A stretch of 64,000 nucleotides of DNA from CAZZDK01 sp964652235 (GTDB lineage Bacteria > Pseudomonadota > Alphaproteobacteria > UBA9219). Position numbers and translations under genes: made by a program. The DNA lies in NCBI GenBank assembly GCA_964652235.1, contig CAZZDK010000005.1:1-64000 (forward strand), in the 5' to 3' direction. Of this stretch, positions 7,558 through 17,700 are shown piece after piece. The stretch's first letter is position 1. Every line of letters begins with the position of its first letter. The notes under the pieces were generated by a model. The model ran no database searches. It saw only the letters and a program-made list of their open reading frames with translations, and was not told where the DNA came from.

Positions 7558-9804
7558 ATGACCCGCACGACGACGAAAAAACAGGGCGACGATTTGCCGC
7601 CCCAGCCGATTGCCGACACCAAGCTATCCGACGCGCTTTCGCAGCGCTATTTGTCCTATGCCCTGTCCACGATCATGTCTCGCTCGCTGCCCGACGCGCG
7701 CGACGGCATGAAGCCCGTGCATCGCCGCCTGCTTTACGCGATGAGCGAGCTGAAACTCGCGCCGAACCTGCCGCCCAAGAAATCGGCCCGCGTTGTAGGC
7801 GATGTCATCGGCAAATACCACCCACACGGCGACAGTTCCGTTTATGACGCGCTCGTGCGCCTTGCGCAGGATTGGAGCCAGCGCTATCCCCTCATCGAAG
7901 GCCAGGGCAATTTCGGCAATATCGACGGCGACAACGCCGCCGCCATGCGTTACACCGAAGCGCGGCTTACGGAAGTCGCCAAGCTCATGCTCGAAGGGAT
8001 CGAGGAAAACGCCGTCGATTTCCGCGACACCTATGACGGTTTGGGCCATGAACCGGTCGTTCTGCCCGCCGCTTTCCCTAATCTTCTCGCCAACGGCGCG
8101 GCGGGTATTGCCGTGGGCATGGCGACGTCGATCCCGCCGCATAACGTGAGCGAACTCGCCGACGCCATGCGCTACCTTATCAAGACGCCGAATGCGAGCA
8201 TCGAAAAACTTGTGGATTTCGTCTCCGGCCCCGATTTTCCGACGGGCGGCGTCATCGTCGAGCCGCGCGCGAATATTATCGAAGCCTATAAAACGGGCCG
8301 CGGCTCTTTCCGCGCGCGAGCGAAGTGGGAGAAAGAAGAACTCAAGCAAGGCACATGGCAAATCGTCGTGACCGAGATTCCCTATCAGGTGCAGAAATCG
8401 CGCCTCATTGAAAGGATCGCCGACCTTCTCACAAACCGCAAATTGCCGCTGCTCGACGACGTGCGCGACGAGTCGGCGGACGATATTCGCCTGATCCTCG
8501 TACCAAAAAGCCGCAACGTCGATCCCGCCGTTCTCATGGAATCCCTCTTCCGCCAGACGGAACTGGAAAGTAAATTCCCGCTTAATCTGAACTTGCTCGA
8601 CAAGGACGGCGTGCCGCAGGTCATGAATCTGCGCGAGGCTTTGCGCGCCTATTTGGATCACCGGCATGAGGTTCTGATACGCCGCTCGCGGTACAATCTG
8701 GCTAAGATTGAAGAACGGCTTGAGGTTCTGGCGGGCTATCTCATCGCTTATCTGAACCTCGACAAAGTCATTAAGATCATCCGCACCGAAGACGAGCCGA
8801 AGCCCAAGCTCATGAAAGCCTTCGGTCTGACGGATACGCAAGCCGAGGCGATTCTCAATATGCGCCTTCGCTCCTTGCGAAAACTGGAGGAAATGCAGAT
8901 CAAGGGCGAGCAGAAGGAGCTTTCCGGCCAGCAGGCGGCGCTTAAAAAGCTGCTCGCGGACGAAGGGCTGCGCTGGCAAACCATCGACAGGGAGCTGACG
9001 GAACTGAAAACCAAGTTCGGAAAAAACACGAAGCTCGGCGCAAGGCGCAGCGCCTTCGCCGAGGCGCCTTCGGTCGAAGACGTGCCGCTCGAGGCGACCA
9101 TCGAACGAGAAGACATCACCGTCGTTCTGTCCGAAAAGGGCTGGGTGCGGGCCATGCGCGGCCACGGCCTGACGGCGGAGAGCATTAAGTACAAGGAAGG
9201 CGACGAAGAACGCTTCGTCTTCGAGGCCGAAACGACCGACAAGCTTTTGCTCTTCGCCACGAACGGGCGCTTCTATACGCTTTGCGCGGACAAACTGCCG
9301 GGCGGGCGCGGCTTCGGCGAGCCTGTGCGCCTTATGATCGATCTGCCTGGCGAGGCGGAGATTATTGGACTTGTCAAATACGATCCCGCGCAAAAGTTCA
9401 TCGTCGCGAGTTCCGACGGACGCGGCTTTGCCGTCAAGGCCGAGGACGTTCTGGCACAGACCAAAAACGGCAAACAGATTCTGAACGTCTCGGATAAAGT
9501 CCGCGCCGTTTCCTTCGCGATCCTCGACGGCGATTCCGTCGCCGTCATCGGCACAAACCGCAAGCTCCTTATCTTCCCCGCCGAGCAATTGCCCGAAATG
9601 ACGCGCGGCCGCGGCGTCATTTTGCAGAAATACAAGGACGGCGAGCTTTCGGACGTGAAAAGCTTCAATTTGAAGGAAGGCTTATCTTGGGCCTCGGGCG
9701 ACCGCACACGCACCGAAACGGACATCCGCGCTTGGCGCGGCGACCGTGCGCAAGCGGGCCGCCTCGCCCCGAACGGTTTTGCCCGTAATAACAGGTTTGA
9801 ATGA
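7558..9804 (+). CDS. parC: DNA topoisomerase IV subunit A
   Basis: ParC cuts and rejoins DNA for decatenation of daughter chromosomes together with ParE. The breakage-reunion domain starts at LSQRYLSYALSTIMSRSLPDARDG; the catalytic Tyr is about residue 132 in AAMRYTEARLT. The quinolone-determining stretch HPHGDSSVYDA (about 88-98) has the sensitive-type Ser and an acidic residue at the E. coli Ser80 and Glu84 positions. The C-terminal beta-pinwheel ends with the ParC-type RGDRAQAGRLAPNGF tail. The ATG at 7558 is chosen over TTG 7540 because GAGGAA at 7542-7547 is well spaced from it. The mazG-like gene begins one base after the stop. Confidence 0.96.
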   Translation: MTRTTTKKQGDDLPPQPIADTKLSDALSQRYLSYALSTIMSRSLPDARDGMKPVHRRLLYAMSELKLAPNLPPKKSARVVGDVIGKYHPHGDSSVYDALVRLAQDWSQRYPLIEGQGNFGNIDGDNAAAMRYTEARLTEVAKLMLEGIEENAVDFRDTYDGLGHEPVVLPAAFPNLLANGAAGIAVGMATSIPPHNVSELADAMRYLIKTPNASIEKLVDFVSGPDFPTGGVIVEPRANIIEAYKTGRGSFRARAKWEKEELKQGTWQIVVTEIPYQVQKSRLIERIADLLTNRKLPLLDDVRDESADDIRLILVPKSRNVDPAVLMESLFRQTELESKFPLNLNLLDKDGVPQVMNLREALRAYLDHRHEVLIRRSRYNLAKIEERLEVLAGYLIAYLNLDKVIKIIRTEDEPKPKLMKAFGLTDTQAEAILNMRLRSLRKLEEMQIKGEQKELSGQQAALKKLLADEGLRWQTIDRELTELKTKFGKNTKLGARRSAFAEAPSVEDVPLEATIEREDITVVLSEKGWVRAMRGHGLTAESIKYKEGDEERFVFEAETTDKLLLFATNGRFYTLCADKLPGGRGFGEPVRLMIDLPGEAEIIGLVKYDPAQKFIVASSDGRGFAVKAEDVLAQTKNGKQILNVSDKVRAVSFAILDGDSVAVIGTNRKLLIFPAEQLPEMTRGRGVILQKYKDGELSDVKSFNLKEGLSWASGDRTRTETDIRAWRGDRAQAGRLAPNGFARNNRFE

Positions 9805-9805
9805 A

Positions 9806-10111
9806 ATGAAACAAACCCAAAACCAAGCCGCAAAAATCACCAGGATTTACAGCGAAAACTTCGGCGTCGAGACGAGCGCCGAATGGTGCCTTTTGAAGTT
9901 GCAGGAAGAATTGGGCGAGCTGGTTTCCGCCTATCTCAAGCTCTCCGGTAAGACGCGCGCCAAAGGGCCCTCGCAAGAAGCCATGCGGCAAAATCTGAAG
10001 GAAGAAATCGCGGACGTGATCGGCTTCACGCTCGCCTTCGCCGACGAATGCGGCATCGACGCGACGGACGCTTTCAAAGATAAATGGCTGAAATATCTTC
10101 AGGAGAAATGA
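9806..10111 (+). CDS. MazG-like nucleotide pyrophosphohydrolase
   Basis: Small all-alpha NTP-PPase-like protein of 101 residues. The metal-binding helices show LQEELGELVSAYLKL (EExxE-type) and EEIADVIGFTLAFADECGID (ExxD-type), the pattern of the MazG/dUTPase-2 superfamily. Such enzymes hydrolyse non-canonical or excess NTPs to NMP and PPi; substrate unknown. The start at 9806 lies one base after the parC stop, so translational coupling is likely. The longer in-frame start at 9746 would lie inside parC and is rejected. Confidence 0.82.
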   Translation: MKQTQNQAAKITRIYSENFGVETSAEWCLLKLQEELGELVSAYLKLSGKTRAKGPSQEAMRQNLKEEIADVIGFTLAFADECGIDATDAFKDKWLKYLQEK

Positions 10112-10114
10112 TCT

Positions 10115-11293
10115 CTACCTTTCGCGCTTTTTCTCGCTCGCGCTTTTAAGCTGGCCGCAGGCGGCCATGATGTCGCGTCCGCGCGGCGTGCGCACAGGGC
10201 TGGCATAGCCTGCTTTATTCAGAAAATCCCCAAATTTTTGTATGGTTTCGTTGTCCGAGCCTTCATAGGGGCTGCCGGGCCAGGGATTGTAAGGCAGCAA
10301 ATTAATTTTGGCCGGGATTCCGGCGAGCAGCTTCACAAGCGCCTTGGCGTCGGCCAAGCTGTCGTTCACGCCTTTGAGCATGACGTACTCGAACGTAATG
10401 CGCCGCGCGTTGCTCGCCGCCGGATAATCGCGGCAGGCCTGGATCAGCTCTTTAATCGGATATTTCTTGTTGAGCGGCACAAGCACGTCGCGCAATTCGT
10501 CCGTCACGGCGTGCAGACTGATGGCCAGATTGACTCCAAGCTGCGCGCCGCATTTTTCGATCATCGGCACGACGCCTGACGTCGAAAGCGTGATCTTGCG
10601 CCGCCCTATGCCTATGCCGCCCTCGTCCATAACGATTTTAATCGCCTTGGCGACGTTATCGTAATTGAACAAAGGCTCGCCCATGCCCATCAAAACCACG
10701 TTCGAGAGCCTTCGCGTCTCATTGTCTTTCTTCCACTCGCCCAGCACGTCCCTTGCCAGCATGATCTGCCCGACGATTTCCGCCGCCGAAAGATTTCGCA
10801 CGAGCCGCATCGTTCCCGTATGGCAAAAGGCGCATTTGTTCGTGCAGCCGACCTGCGAGGAAACGCAGAGAGCGCCGCGATCCTCTTCCGGAATATAGAC
10901 CATCTCGATTTCTTGCCCGTCGGCCATGCGAAGCAGCCATTTGCGCGCGCCGTCCACAGATTTCAGGTCTTCGACAATCTCAGGCCGCCAAATGACGAAA
11001 TGGGCGGCCAGCTTCGTCCGCACGGGCTTGGCCAGATTGGTCATAGCGTCGAAATCGCGCGCGCCGTGGCAATAGATCCAGGTCCAAAGCTGCGCGGCGC
11101 GAAAAGGCTCCATCCCGAATTCCGCGATGGCGGCCTTCATCTCGGCCTTGTCCATACCCACGAGATTCCGCTTCCCGTCGATCAGAACGGGAGCGGACGC
11201 AAACCGGGCGGCGTGGCTTTGGATGCTTTCCATGCTCATGGGAACGTTCAATGCCCCCAAAGGGGAGCGAAAGTCAAAACTTGATCCCTTCAT
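10115..11293 (-). CDS. rlmN: 23S rRNA/tRNA adenine C2-methyltransferase RlmN
   Basis: Dual-specificity radical SAM enzyme that methylates C2 of A2503 in 23S rRNA and A37 in some tRNAs. The CX3CX2C cluster motif CTNKCAFC is at about residues 150-157. GMGEPLFNYDNV (GGEP-like SAM site), NLAISLHA and LLPYNPWPGSPYE follow, and the resolving Cys is near the C-terminus in AACGQL. Length 392 is normal. The start could be 11293 or the internal ATG at 11239. It is convergent with the mazG-like gene, three bases apart. Confidence 0.96.
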   Translation of the reverse strand: MKGSSFDFRSPLGALNVPMSMESIQSHAARFASAPVLIDGKRNLVGMDKAEMKAAIAEFGMEPFRAAQLWTWIYCHGARDFDAMTNLAKPVRTKLAAHFVIWRPEIVEDLKSVDGARKWLLRMADGQEIEMVYIPEEDRGALCVSSQVGCTNKCAFCHTGTMRLVRNLSAAEIVGQIMLARDVLGEWKKDNETRRLSNVVLMGMGEPLFNYDNVAKAIKIVMDEGGIGIGRRKITLSTSGVVPMIEKCGAQLGVNLAISLHAVTDELRDVLVPLNKKYPIKELIQACRDYPAASNARRITFEYVMLKGVNDSLADAKALVKLLAGIPAKINLLPYNPWPGSPYEGSDNETIQKFGDFLNKAGYASPVRTPRGRDIMAACGQLKSASEKKRER

Positions 11294-11318
11294 AACCCTA
11301 TATTCAGCAATGTCAAAA

Positions 11319-11347
11319 TTGACTCCCGCGAAAAGTTCATGTAAAGT
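11319..11347 (+). promoter_or_regulatory. Sigma70-type promoter
   Basis: TTGACT (11319-11324), 17 bp spacer, TAAAGT (11342-11347). The sequence TTCATGTA spans the spacer end and -10 exactly as in the promoter at 12034. It drives the gene at 11486 with a leader of about 130 nt in which I see no clear structure. Confidence 0.6.
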
Positions 11348-11485
11348 GAGGGCGTTAATCCATCGGGAGCGACCTCGAAATGCAGCCGATCTGCTCGCAT
11401 AAAACGCATAGGAACTCTTGGCAGGGCTATGTCCTTGGCCGAGGGCTTTGTGCGGCGGGCGGTTCGACTTTTGGGGAGGTTTCAG

Positions 11486-11965
11486 ATGGACAACATATTC
11501 AAACAGCAGGCGGCTAAGACTTTAGCTCTGTTTAACAAGGGGTTAGACCCCCTCGCCCTCCTCTCCAACAAGCAGGACCGGAACAACGGCTTTCTGCACT
11601 ATGTGCGGGATCAGGACGATCTTGTGGGCATGATCGCCTACAGCCTGTACAAATTTCAAAAAATGAAGCTGCTTGAAGAGAATCCCGACCTTCGGGACGA
11701 TGCGCTTTCGGCCGCGTACAAAGAATACGTCATGGGCCAGCGCTTCGAGGACAACAAAAGGGAGGCGAAAAAGAAAATCGCCCTTTTGAAGAGCCTCGCC
11801 GTTGCCGAGTTCGCCAGGCAGAAAAACAGGCGGGATTGGGCCGTGGGAATCGTCTCAGGGGTTGTCGCCTCGGTTCTGGCGCCCGTTGTCTTCTGGGCGT
11901 TCGTGAGCCTGATCAACTTTTCAGGCGTCACGCACACTTTAACGAATGTCGGCCATATTCGTTAA
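11486..11965 (+). CDS. Unknown protein with C-terminal membrane anchor
   Basis: I do not recognise this 159-residue protein. It is helical and charged up to about residue 118, including a Lys/Arg-rich stretch (DNKREAKKKIALLK), then has a single hydrophobic segment WAVGIVSGVVASVLAPVVFW near residues 120-140 and a short polar tail. That topology suggests a tail-anchored or bitopic inner-membrane protein. The ATG at 11486 is chosen because GGGGAGGT lies at 11474-11481 with ideal spacing; the upstream in-frame start at 11429 has none. It has its own promoter and precedes the ATPase at 12097, which has a near-identical promoter, so the two may act together. Confidence 0.6.
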   Translation: MDNIFKQQAAKTLALFNKGLDPLALLSNKQDRNNGFLHYVRDQDDLVGMIAYSLYKFQKMKLLEENPDLRDDALSAAYKEYVMGQRFEDNKREAKKKIALLKSLAVAEFARQKNRRDWAVGIVSGVVASVLAPVVFWAFVSLINFSGVTHTLTNVGHIR

Positions 11966-12033
11966 GATTCCGAAAAAGCGCGGCGCAAATAATGCAAGCG
12001 GCGGGCAAAAAATGTGTGCGGCGCGCAAAATTC

Positions 12034-12062
12034 TTGACCGGGGTGAATTTTTCATGTACGGT
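12034..12062 (+). promoter_or_regulatory. Sigma70-type promoter of ATPase gene
   Basis: TTGACC (12034-12039), 17 bp spacer, TACGGT (12057-12062). It shares TTGAC-N12-TTCATGTA with the promoter at 11319 at identical spacing. It lies 35 bp before the ATPase start, which has a perfect AAAGGAGGT ribosome binding site at 12082-12090. Confidence 0.65.
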
Positions 12063-12096
12063 ACGAACGGGAAACGCAGGTAAAGGAGGTTCACAA

Positions 12097-13326
12097 ATGC
12101 ATTACCCACACAGAGATGAGGTTTTTGTTGCTGGGGGTCAGCCAACCATTACCTACGTTGATCGAAAAGATCAAGATGTCGAACGCTTGCTTGCCCGCGC
12201 CATAGCGGCACCAAATCAAATTGTCTCGTTGTCAGGCCCGACAAAAACGGGAAAAACCGTTTTGTGCAAAAAGACTCTTAGCAACCGAGAATATGTCTGG
12301 GTAGACGGTGGAAAGATAAAAACTTCTGAGGATTTCTGGAAGATCGTCAGTTCCGAACTGAATATACCCTCTGAAACGGCTCTTTCTGAAAAGACTGAGA
12401 CATCCTTGTCCGGAGAAGGAAGCATTCCCTTTCTCACAGCTAGCGGCTCTCGGTTGAGCGCACGAGAGAACGCTCTAAATTTCAGAGTCGATACAATGGG
12501 GCGCGCTCTTGAACAAATGACCTCCCAGAAAATAATTCTTGTCATTGACGATTTCCATTACATTCCTTCTGAGAATCGCGTGGATATAATGAGAAACATA
12601 AAAGGCACCGTTTTTAATGGATTAAAAGTTTTACTTCTCTCCGTTACCCATCGCGTCTTCGATGCAATCAAGGCTGAACCTGAATTGACAGGCCGTTTTA
12701 TCGCTATCTCCCTTCCCCATTGGAATAAAGATGAATTGAAACAAATACCAACTAAAGGCTTTGAAGCGCTCGGAACGACCTGTTCTCCACAATTCATTGA
12801 GAATCTTTGCGAAGAATCTCAAGAAAGTCCTTTTTTAATGCAGCGATTCTGTTGGGAAATCTGTTTTGATCTCAATATCGAAAAGAAATCCCTTCTGAAA
12901 TCGCACGAGATTCCGGCCTCGTACCACTTAAACAACAAGTATATGTCCCTAGCAGAAGATGCTGGGCTTCCCATATACAAGCGCCTTGCCGCTGGACCTC
13001 AAAGCCGTAGAACAAGAGAGAAGAGGCTTCTAAAAGAAGGAGGGGAAGTCGATATTTATGAGGCCACATTACGCGCAATTGCTGAAACCGGCCCTCAATC
13101 GACAATTAAATACGACGAATTAAGAGATGTTATTGCGCGTTTGCTCGTTTCCAACGCCATGCCACAGAAACATGAAATCACTTCAGCACTTAAACAGCTC
13201 ACAAAAATATCTCGCGATATTGGCGCCGAGTCAGCAATTGATTGGAATGAAGACACAAGAGAAATAACCGTAGCCGATCCGTATCTCCGTTTTTACTTGC
13301 GGTGGAAAATTCGAAAAAATGTCTGA
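12097..13326 (+). CDS. P-loop ATPase of unknown role, STAND/AAA-like
   Basis: A 409-residue protein with a Walker A GPTKTGKT at about 47-54 and a Walker B IILVIDDFHYI near 147. A following strand LKVLLLSVTHR and a helical lid with a PFLMQRFCWEI stretch resemble AAA_22/STAND-type regulatory or defence ATPases. A C-terminal winged-helix-like part (EVDIYEATLRAIAETGP, near 320) ends DPYLRFYLRWKIRKN. Codon use is clearly AT-richer than in flanking rlmN and hisS, which suggests transfer. The start is fixed by the perfect Shine-Dalgarno. It could be a transposition or defence ATPase; no nuclease or protease partner is adjacent. Confidence 0.75.
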   Translation: MHYPHRDEVFVAGGQPTITYVDRKDQDVERLLARAIAAPNQIVSLSGPTKTGKTVLCKKTLSNREYVWVDGGKIKTSEDFWKIVSSELNIPSETALSEKTETSLSGEGSIPFLTASGSRLSARENALNFRVDTMGRALEQMTSQKIILVIDDFHYIPSENRVDIMRNIKGTVFNGLKVLLLSVTHRVFDAIKAEPELTGRFIAISLPHWNKDELKQIPTKGFEALGTTCSPQFIENLCEESQESPFLMQRFCWEICFDLNIEKKSLLKSHEIPASYHLNNKYMSLAEDAGLPIYKRLAAGPQSRRTREKRLLKEGGEVDIYEATLRAIAETGPQSTIKYDELRDVIARLLVSNAMPQKHEITSALKQLTKISRDIGAESAIDWNEDTREITVADPYLRFYLRWKIRKNV

Positions 13327-13404
13327 TGTTTCCTTCCTCTGATGACGGGGGGCATTGAATCGGCTATAACAAGAGCGCGGCAATCCGAAATATTGAGCAG
13401 AATC

Positions 13405-14763
13405 ATGGCTATAATCCAACCTCGCACTCCGTCCGGCACGCTGGAGCTTCTCCCTCGGCAGCAGATGGTCTTTCAGCATATGCTGGACGTGATCCGGCAC
13501 GGCTATGAGAGTTTCGGATTCGTTCAAATCGAAACCCCGGTTTTCGAGCTAAAGGACGTTTTGTTAACCAAATCGGGGGGCGAGACGGAAAAGCAGGTTT
13601 ATTTCGTCCAGTCCACCGGCGCGATCCAGCAGGGACACGAGCCGGACCTGGCTTTGCGGTTCGATCTGACCGTGCCGCTGGCCCGCTATGTGGCCGAGCA
13701 CGAGCGCGAATTGGCCTTTCCCTTCCGACGCTATCAAATTCAGCGCGTCTATCGCGGCGAACGGGCGCAACGAGGCCGTTCGCGCGAGTTTTATCAATGC
13801 GACATCGACGTGATCGGCAAGGACAGGCTTGATCCCGCTTTCGATGCCGAATTGCCCGCCATCATCGTCGAGATTTTCACGCGGCTCGGCGTCGGCGATT
13901 TTACGATCCACTTCAGCAACCGGAAGATTCTTCTCGGTCTGCTGGGCGAATGGGGCGTGGGCGATCCGGAAAAGCAAAAACTGCTTTTACGAGAGATCGA
14001 CAAGCTCGACAAGATCGGGCCGGAAAAGGTTCGGGAATCCATGACCGCCCTCGGTCTTGCGCCGGAAAAGGCAGGCAGGCTTCTGGAGCTTGTGGAAATG
14101 AAAGGCGACAAGGACGAAATGCTCGCCGCGCTGGAAAAACTGGGCGCGAAGAATACCGTCTTTCTGGAAGGCCTGGCCGAGCTTAAGGGCATGGTCTCTT
14201 CCCTGCGAGCCTTGTCGGTGCCGGAAAAACGCACGCGCATCAATCTCGCCATCGCGCGAGGCCTCGACTATTACACCGGCACCGTCTATGAGACGCTGAT
14301 CGACGCGCACCCTGAGTTCGGGTCCGTTTGTTCCGGCGGACGCTACGACGATCTGGCCAGCCACTATACGCGGTCCCGGCTGCCGGGCGTCGGCCTTTCC
14401 ATCGGTCTCACGCGCCTTTACGAGCAGCTTGCCGCTTACGACCTTTTGCCCCCCGCGCCGCACACGGTCCAGATTCTCGTCACACAGCTTGAGCCTCAAC
14501 GTTCGGCGGACTATCTCGCGCTGGCGACGGAACTTCGCCGCGCGGGCTTTGCGGTCGAGAATTATCTCGAACCCGCCAAACTGGACAAACAGTTGCGTTA
14601 TGCCGACAAATCCGGCGTGCCGCTGGCCGTTTTGATGGGCGGCAGCGAGGCGGAAAAAGGCGTTGTCCTTGTCAAAGACCTTCGCCGAAAGGAACAGCAT
14701 GAAGTCCGACGCGAAGACTTAACGGTTTTTCTTGGAAAGCTTTTGCCGGACCGCGCGGGGTAA
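13405..14763 (+). CDS. hisS: Histidyl-tRNA synthetase
   Basis: Class II synthetase that charges tRNA-His. Motif 1 falls around IETPVFELKDVLL. Motif 2 is YQIQRVYRGERAQRGRSREFYQCDIDVIG, which carries the QCD-type ending rather than the E. coli QLGCEVFG type. The HisA motif ARGLDYYTGTVYE and motif 3 GVGLSIGLTRL are present. The C-terminal anticodon-binding domain starts at VQILVTQLEP. Start 13405 (MAIIQPRTPSGT) gives the usual N-terminus; the longer in-frame start at 13342 adds 21 residues with no conservation expected. It ends three bases before the PBP gene. Confidence 0.94.
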   Translation: MAIIQPRTPSGTLELLPRQQMVFQHMLDVIRHGYESFGFVQIETPVFELKDVLLTKSGGETEKQVYFVQSTGAIQQGHEPDLALRFDLTVPLARYVAEHERELAFPFRRYQIQRVYRGERAQRGRSREFYQCDIDVIGKDRLDPAFDAELPAIIVEIFTRLGVGDFTIHFSNRKILLGLLGEWGVGDPEKQKLLLREIDKLDKIGPEKVRESMTALGLAPEKAGRLLELVEMKGDKDEMLAALEKLGAKNTVFLEGLAELKGMVSSLRALSVPEKRTRINLAIARGLDYYTGTVYETLIDAHPEFGSVCSGGRYDDLASHYTRSRLPGVGLSIGLTRLYEQLAAYDLLPPAPHTVQILVTQLEPQRSADYLALATELRRAGFAVENYLEPAKLDKQLRYADKSGVPLAVLMGGSEAEKGVVLVKDLRRKEQHEVRREDLTVFLGKLLPDRAG

Positions 14764-14766
14764 TCC

Positions 14767-17700
14767 ATGTCCCCGCCCCGCCACAAGCACAAAAAATGGG
14801 CGACAAGGACGAGGCCCTCCAAGCGCAGGCAGCCGACGCCCAAACCCTATAGAATGCGCGTGCCGCAGGTGCTTTGGCTCGTTCCCCTCGCGCTTATCGT
14901 CGGTTTCGGCGGCGTTTTAGGGTTCTTCGCGGGCGAGGAAATGCGCACATCGAAAATCCAAGCGGACGTTTTCTCTCGCATGGCCAGCGGCGTATCCTTC
15001 GAGACCTGGCCCGGACCGGCGGCAGACTTCCACGTTCCATCGAGCGGACCGTACAACCAAAGGCTGGGCTACAGTTATTTGCCATTCTTCTTCAAGGCTC
15101 TTGAAGGCGAGGATTACGCCGTCGAACGACAGGCCCGTCCGTCTCCGCGCTATAACGCTCTCGTTTCGGAAGGCCTCTATCCTCTCTACCGCCCGAAAAC
15201 GACGGCGGGGCTTGTCCTGAAAGACCGAACAGAAAAGCTTCTTTATGAAGCGCGTTTTCCGGCGAACGTTTTTTCCTCCTTCGAGGACATACCGCCGCTT
15301 TTGGTCCAGACGCTTTTATTCGTCGAAGACCGCGAACTTCTCAAACCGCGCGCGCCGACGCAAAATCCAGCTATTGAATGGGATCGTTTCTTCTATGCCG
15401 CCGTCGGCCAGGCGCTTAAAGCCGTCGTTCCCGGCATTAATTTAGGGGGGGGCAGCACGCTGGCCACCCAGATCGAAAAATTCCGCTTTTCGCCGAACGG
15501 ACAGACGAGCAAGCCTATCGAAAAGATGAGACAAATCGTCTCGGCCAGCCTACGCGTCTATATGGACGGCAAAGACACGCGCGCGGCGAGGAAAAAGATC
15601 GTTCTCGATTATCTGAACAGCACGCCTCTCTCGGCGCGGCGCGGCTTCGGCGAGGTCAACAGCATCGGCGACGGTTTCTGGACCTGGTTCGGACGCTCGA
15701 TCGAAGACGTGAAGGCGGCTCTCAACCTGCCCGAAACGGACCCGGATTCTCTCAAGCGCAAGGGAAGCGTCTATCGCGAAGCGCTCGGCCTCATTCTCGC
15801 CCAAAGAAGACCCACCTATTACCTTCTGACCGACCGGGCCGCTTTGGATTCCCTGACGGACAGGATGCTCGCCCTTTTGCTGAAAGAAGGCATCATTTCC
15901 AAGGCCCTTTACGAGGCTGCGCGGTCCGCTTCGTTCCACTTCCTGCCGGAAGCGCCGTCGCCGCAAGGTGTCGATTTTCTGAAACAGAAAGCCGTCAACG
16001 CGCTGCGCACGCGCCTTCTTCAGCTTCTGGGACTTCGCAATCTGTACGAACTGGACCGTCTCGACCTTACGGCGACCAGCTCCATTGACGAAGAGGCGCA
16101 AGAACGCGTCACTTCTTTCCTGAGGAAAATGAACGACCCCAAGCATTTGGAAGCCATCGGTCTTTACGGTTTTCGTCTCTTAAACCAGGATAACGATCCT
16201 GCGAAGATTCATTGGAGCTTTCTCCTTTACGAAAAGGGCGAGAACGGCAATTTCCTGCGCGTACAAGCGGACAACATCGACGGCCCCCTCGACATGAACG
16301 AAGGCGCCAAGCTTGACCTCGGCTCTACCGCGAAATTGCGCACGCTCGTCACCTATCTTGAAATCGTGGGCGAGCTTTACAGGCGCTACGCGGGCCTGTC
16401 GGTCGAGGACTTGGCCGATCTGACAGAAGAAGCTCCGGACGCCCTGACTTCCTGGGCCACGACGTGGCTGGGCGAACACCCCGACGCGACCATCGATGAA
16501 ATGCTCGGCGCCGCGATGGATCGCAAATATTCGGCCAATCCTGGCGAAACGTTTTTCACGGGCGGCGGCGCGCACACTTTCGTCAATTTCGATCGGACCG
16601 AAGACCACCAGATCATGAACCTGCGCGAGGCCCTGCGCGATTCCGTCAACCTCGTCTTTATCCGGCTGATGCGCGACATCGTGAACTACACCATCTCGCA
16701 GGGCCAGCAGACGCGGCAGGAAATCCTGAGCGATCCCGACCACCCGGCGCGCAAGGCTTATCTTGAGCGGTACGCCGACCGCGAGGGCCAGACTTTTTTG
16801 AACCGCTACATCGCTTCCTATAGAAATTTGAACGCCGAAGAAATCGTCGAGAAAATCTCGGCCCGCGCGCACAAGGGCGCGACCGCTCGAACCATTCTGT
16901 TCCGGGCGTTGAAACCCAAAGCGGGCTTTGAGGAATACGCCTCCTACATGGATCGCTTTATGCCCACGGGCTTTGACCGCAAACGCCTGTCCGGCTTGTT
17001 TCGGGAATATCCGCCGGACCGCTATAATCTAGCGGATCAAGGGTATATTACAGGCGTCAATCCGCTGGAGCTTTGGCTGGCCGGTTATCTCATCGCCCAT
17101 CCGAACGCGCCGCATGAAGAAATTGTCTCGGTCAGCAAGCCCGTCCGGATCGACAGCTACGCCTGGCTTTTTCACAAAGGGAAAAAAGGCGCGCAAGACA
17201 CGCGCATACGCATTCTTCTCGAACTGGACGCTTTCGCCCGCATTCAACAGCGCTGGGCACGCCTGGGCTATCCTTTCGAAAAGCTCGTGCCTAGCTATGC
17301 CACCGCCATCGGAAGCTCCGCCGACCGGCCGATCGCCCTGGCCGAACTGGTCGGCATTCTTCTGAACAACGGCGTGCGCAAACCGATGCTGCGTTTTCAG
17401 GAGCTTCATTTTGCCAAGGATACGCCCTTTGAAACGCTTCTTGCCCCTTCGGGCCTGAAGGCTCAGCGCGTTTTGGACCCGGCTATCGCCCGCACGGTCA
17501 GGGCGGCCATGACAGAGGTTGTGGAAAACGGAACCGCCCGGCGTCTGCGCGGTTCTTACGTGGACCCGGACGGTAACCCTTTGCTGATCGGCGGCAAGAC
17601 CGGAACGGGCGACCATCGCTTCGACGAATACGGCCCCGGCCATCGTCTGATTTCCTCGCGCGTCGTGAACCGAACGGGCACCCTTGTCTTTTATATCGGG

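Noticed and set aside
7624..9588. 654-codon open frame antisense to parC
   Set aside because: Product of GC-rich third-position bias opposite a clear ParC; no recognisable motifs and no ribosome site.
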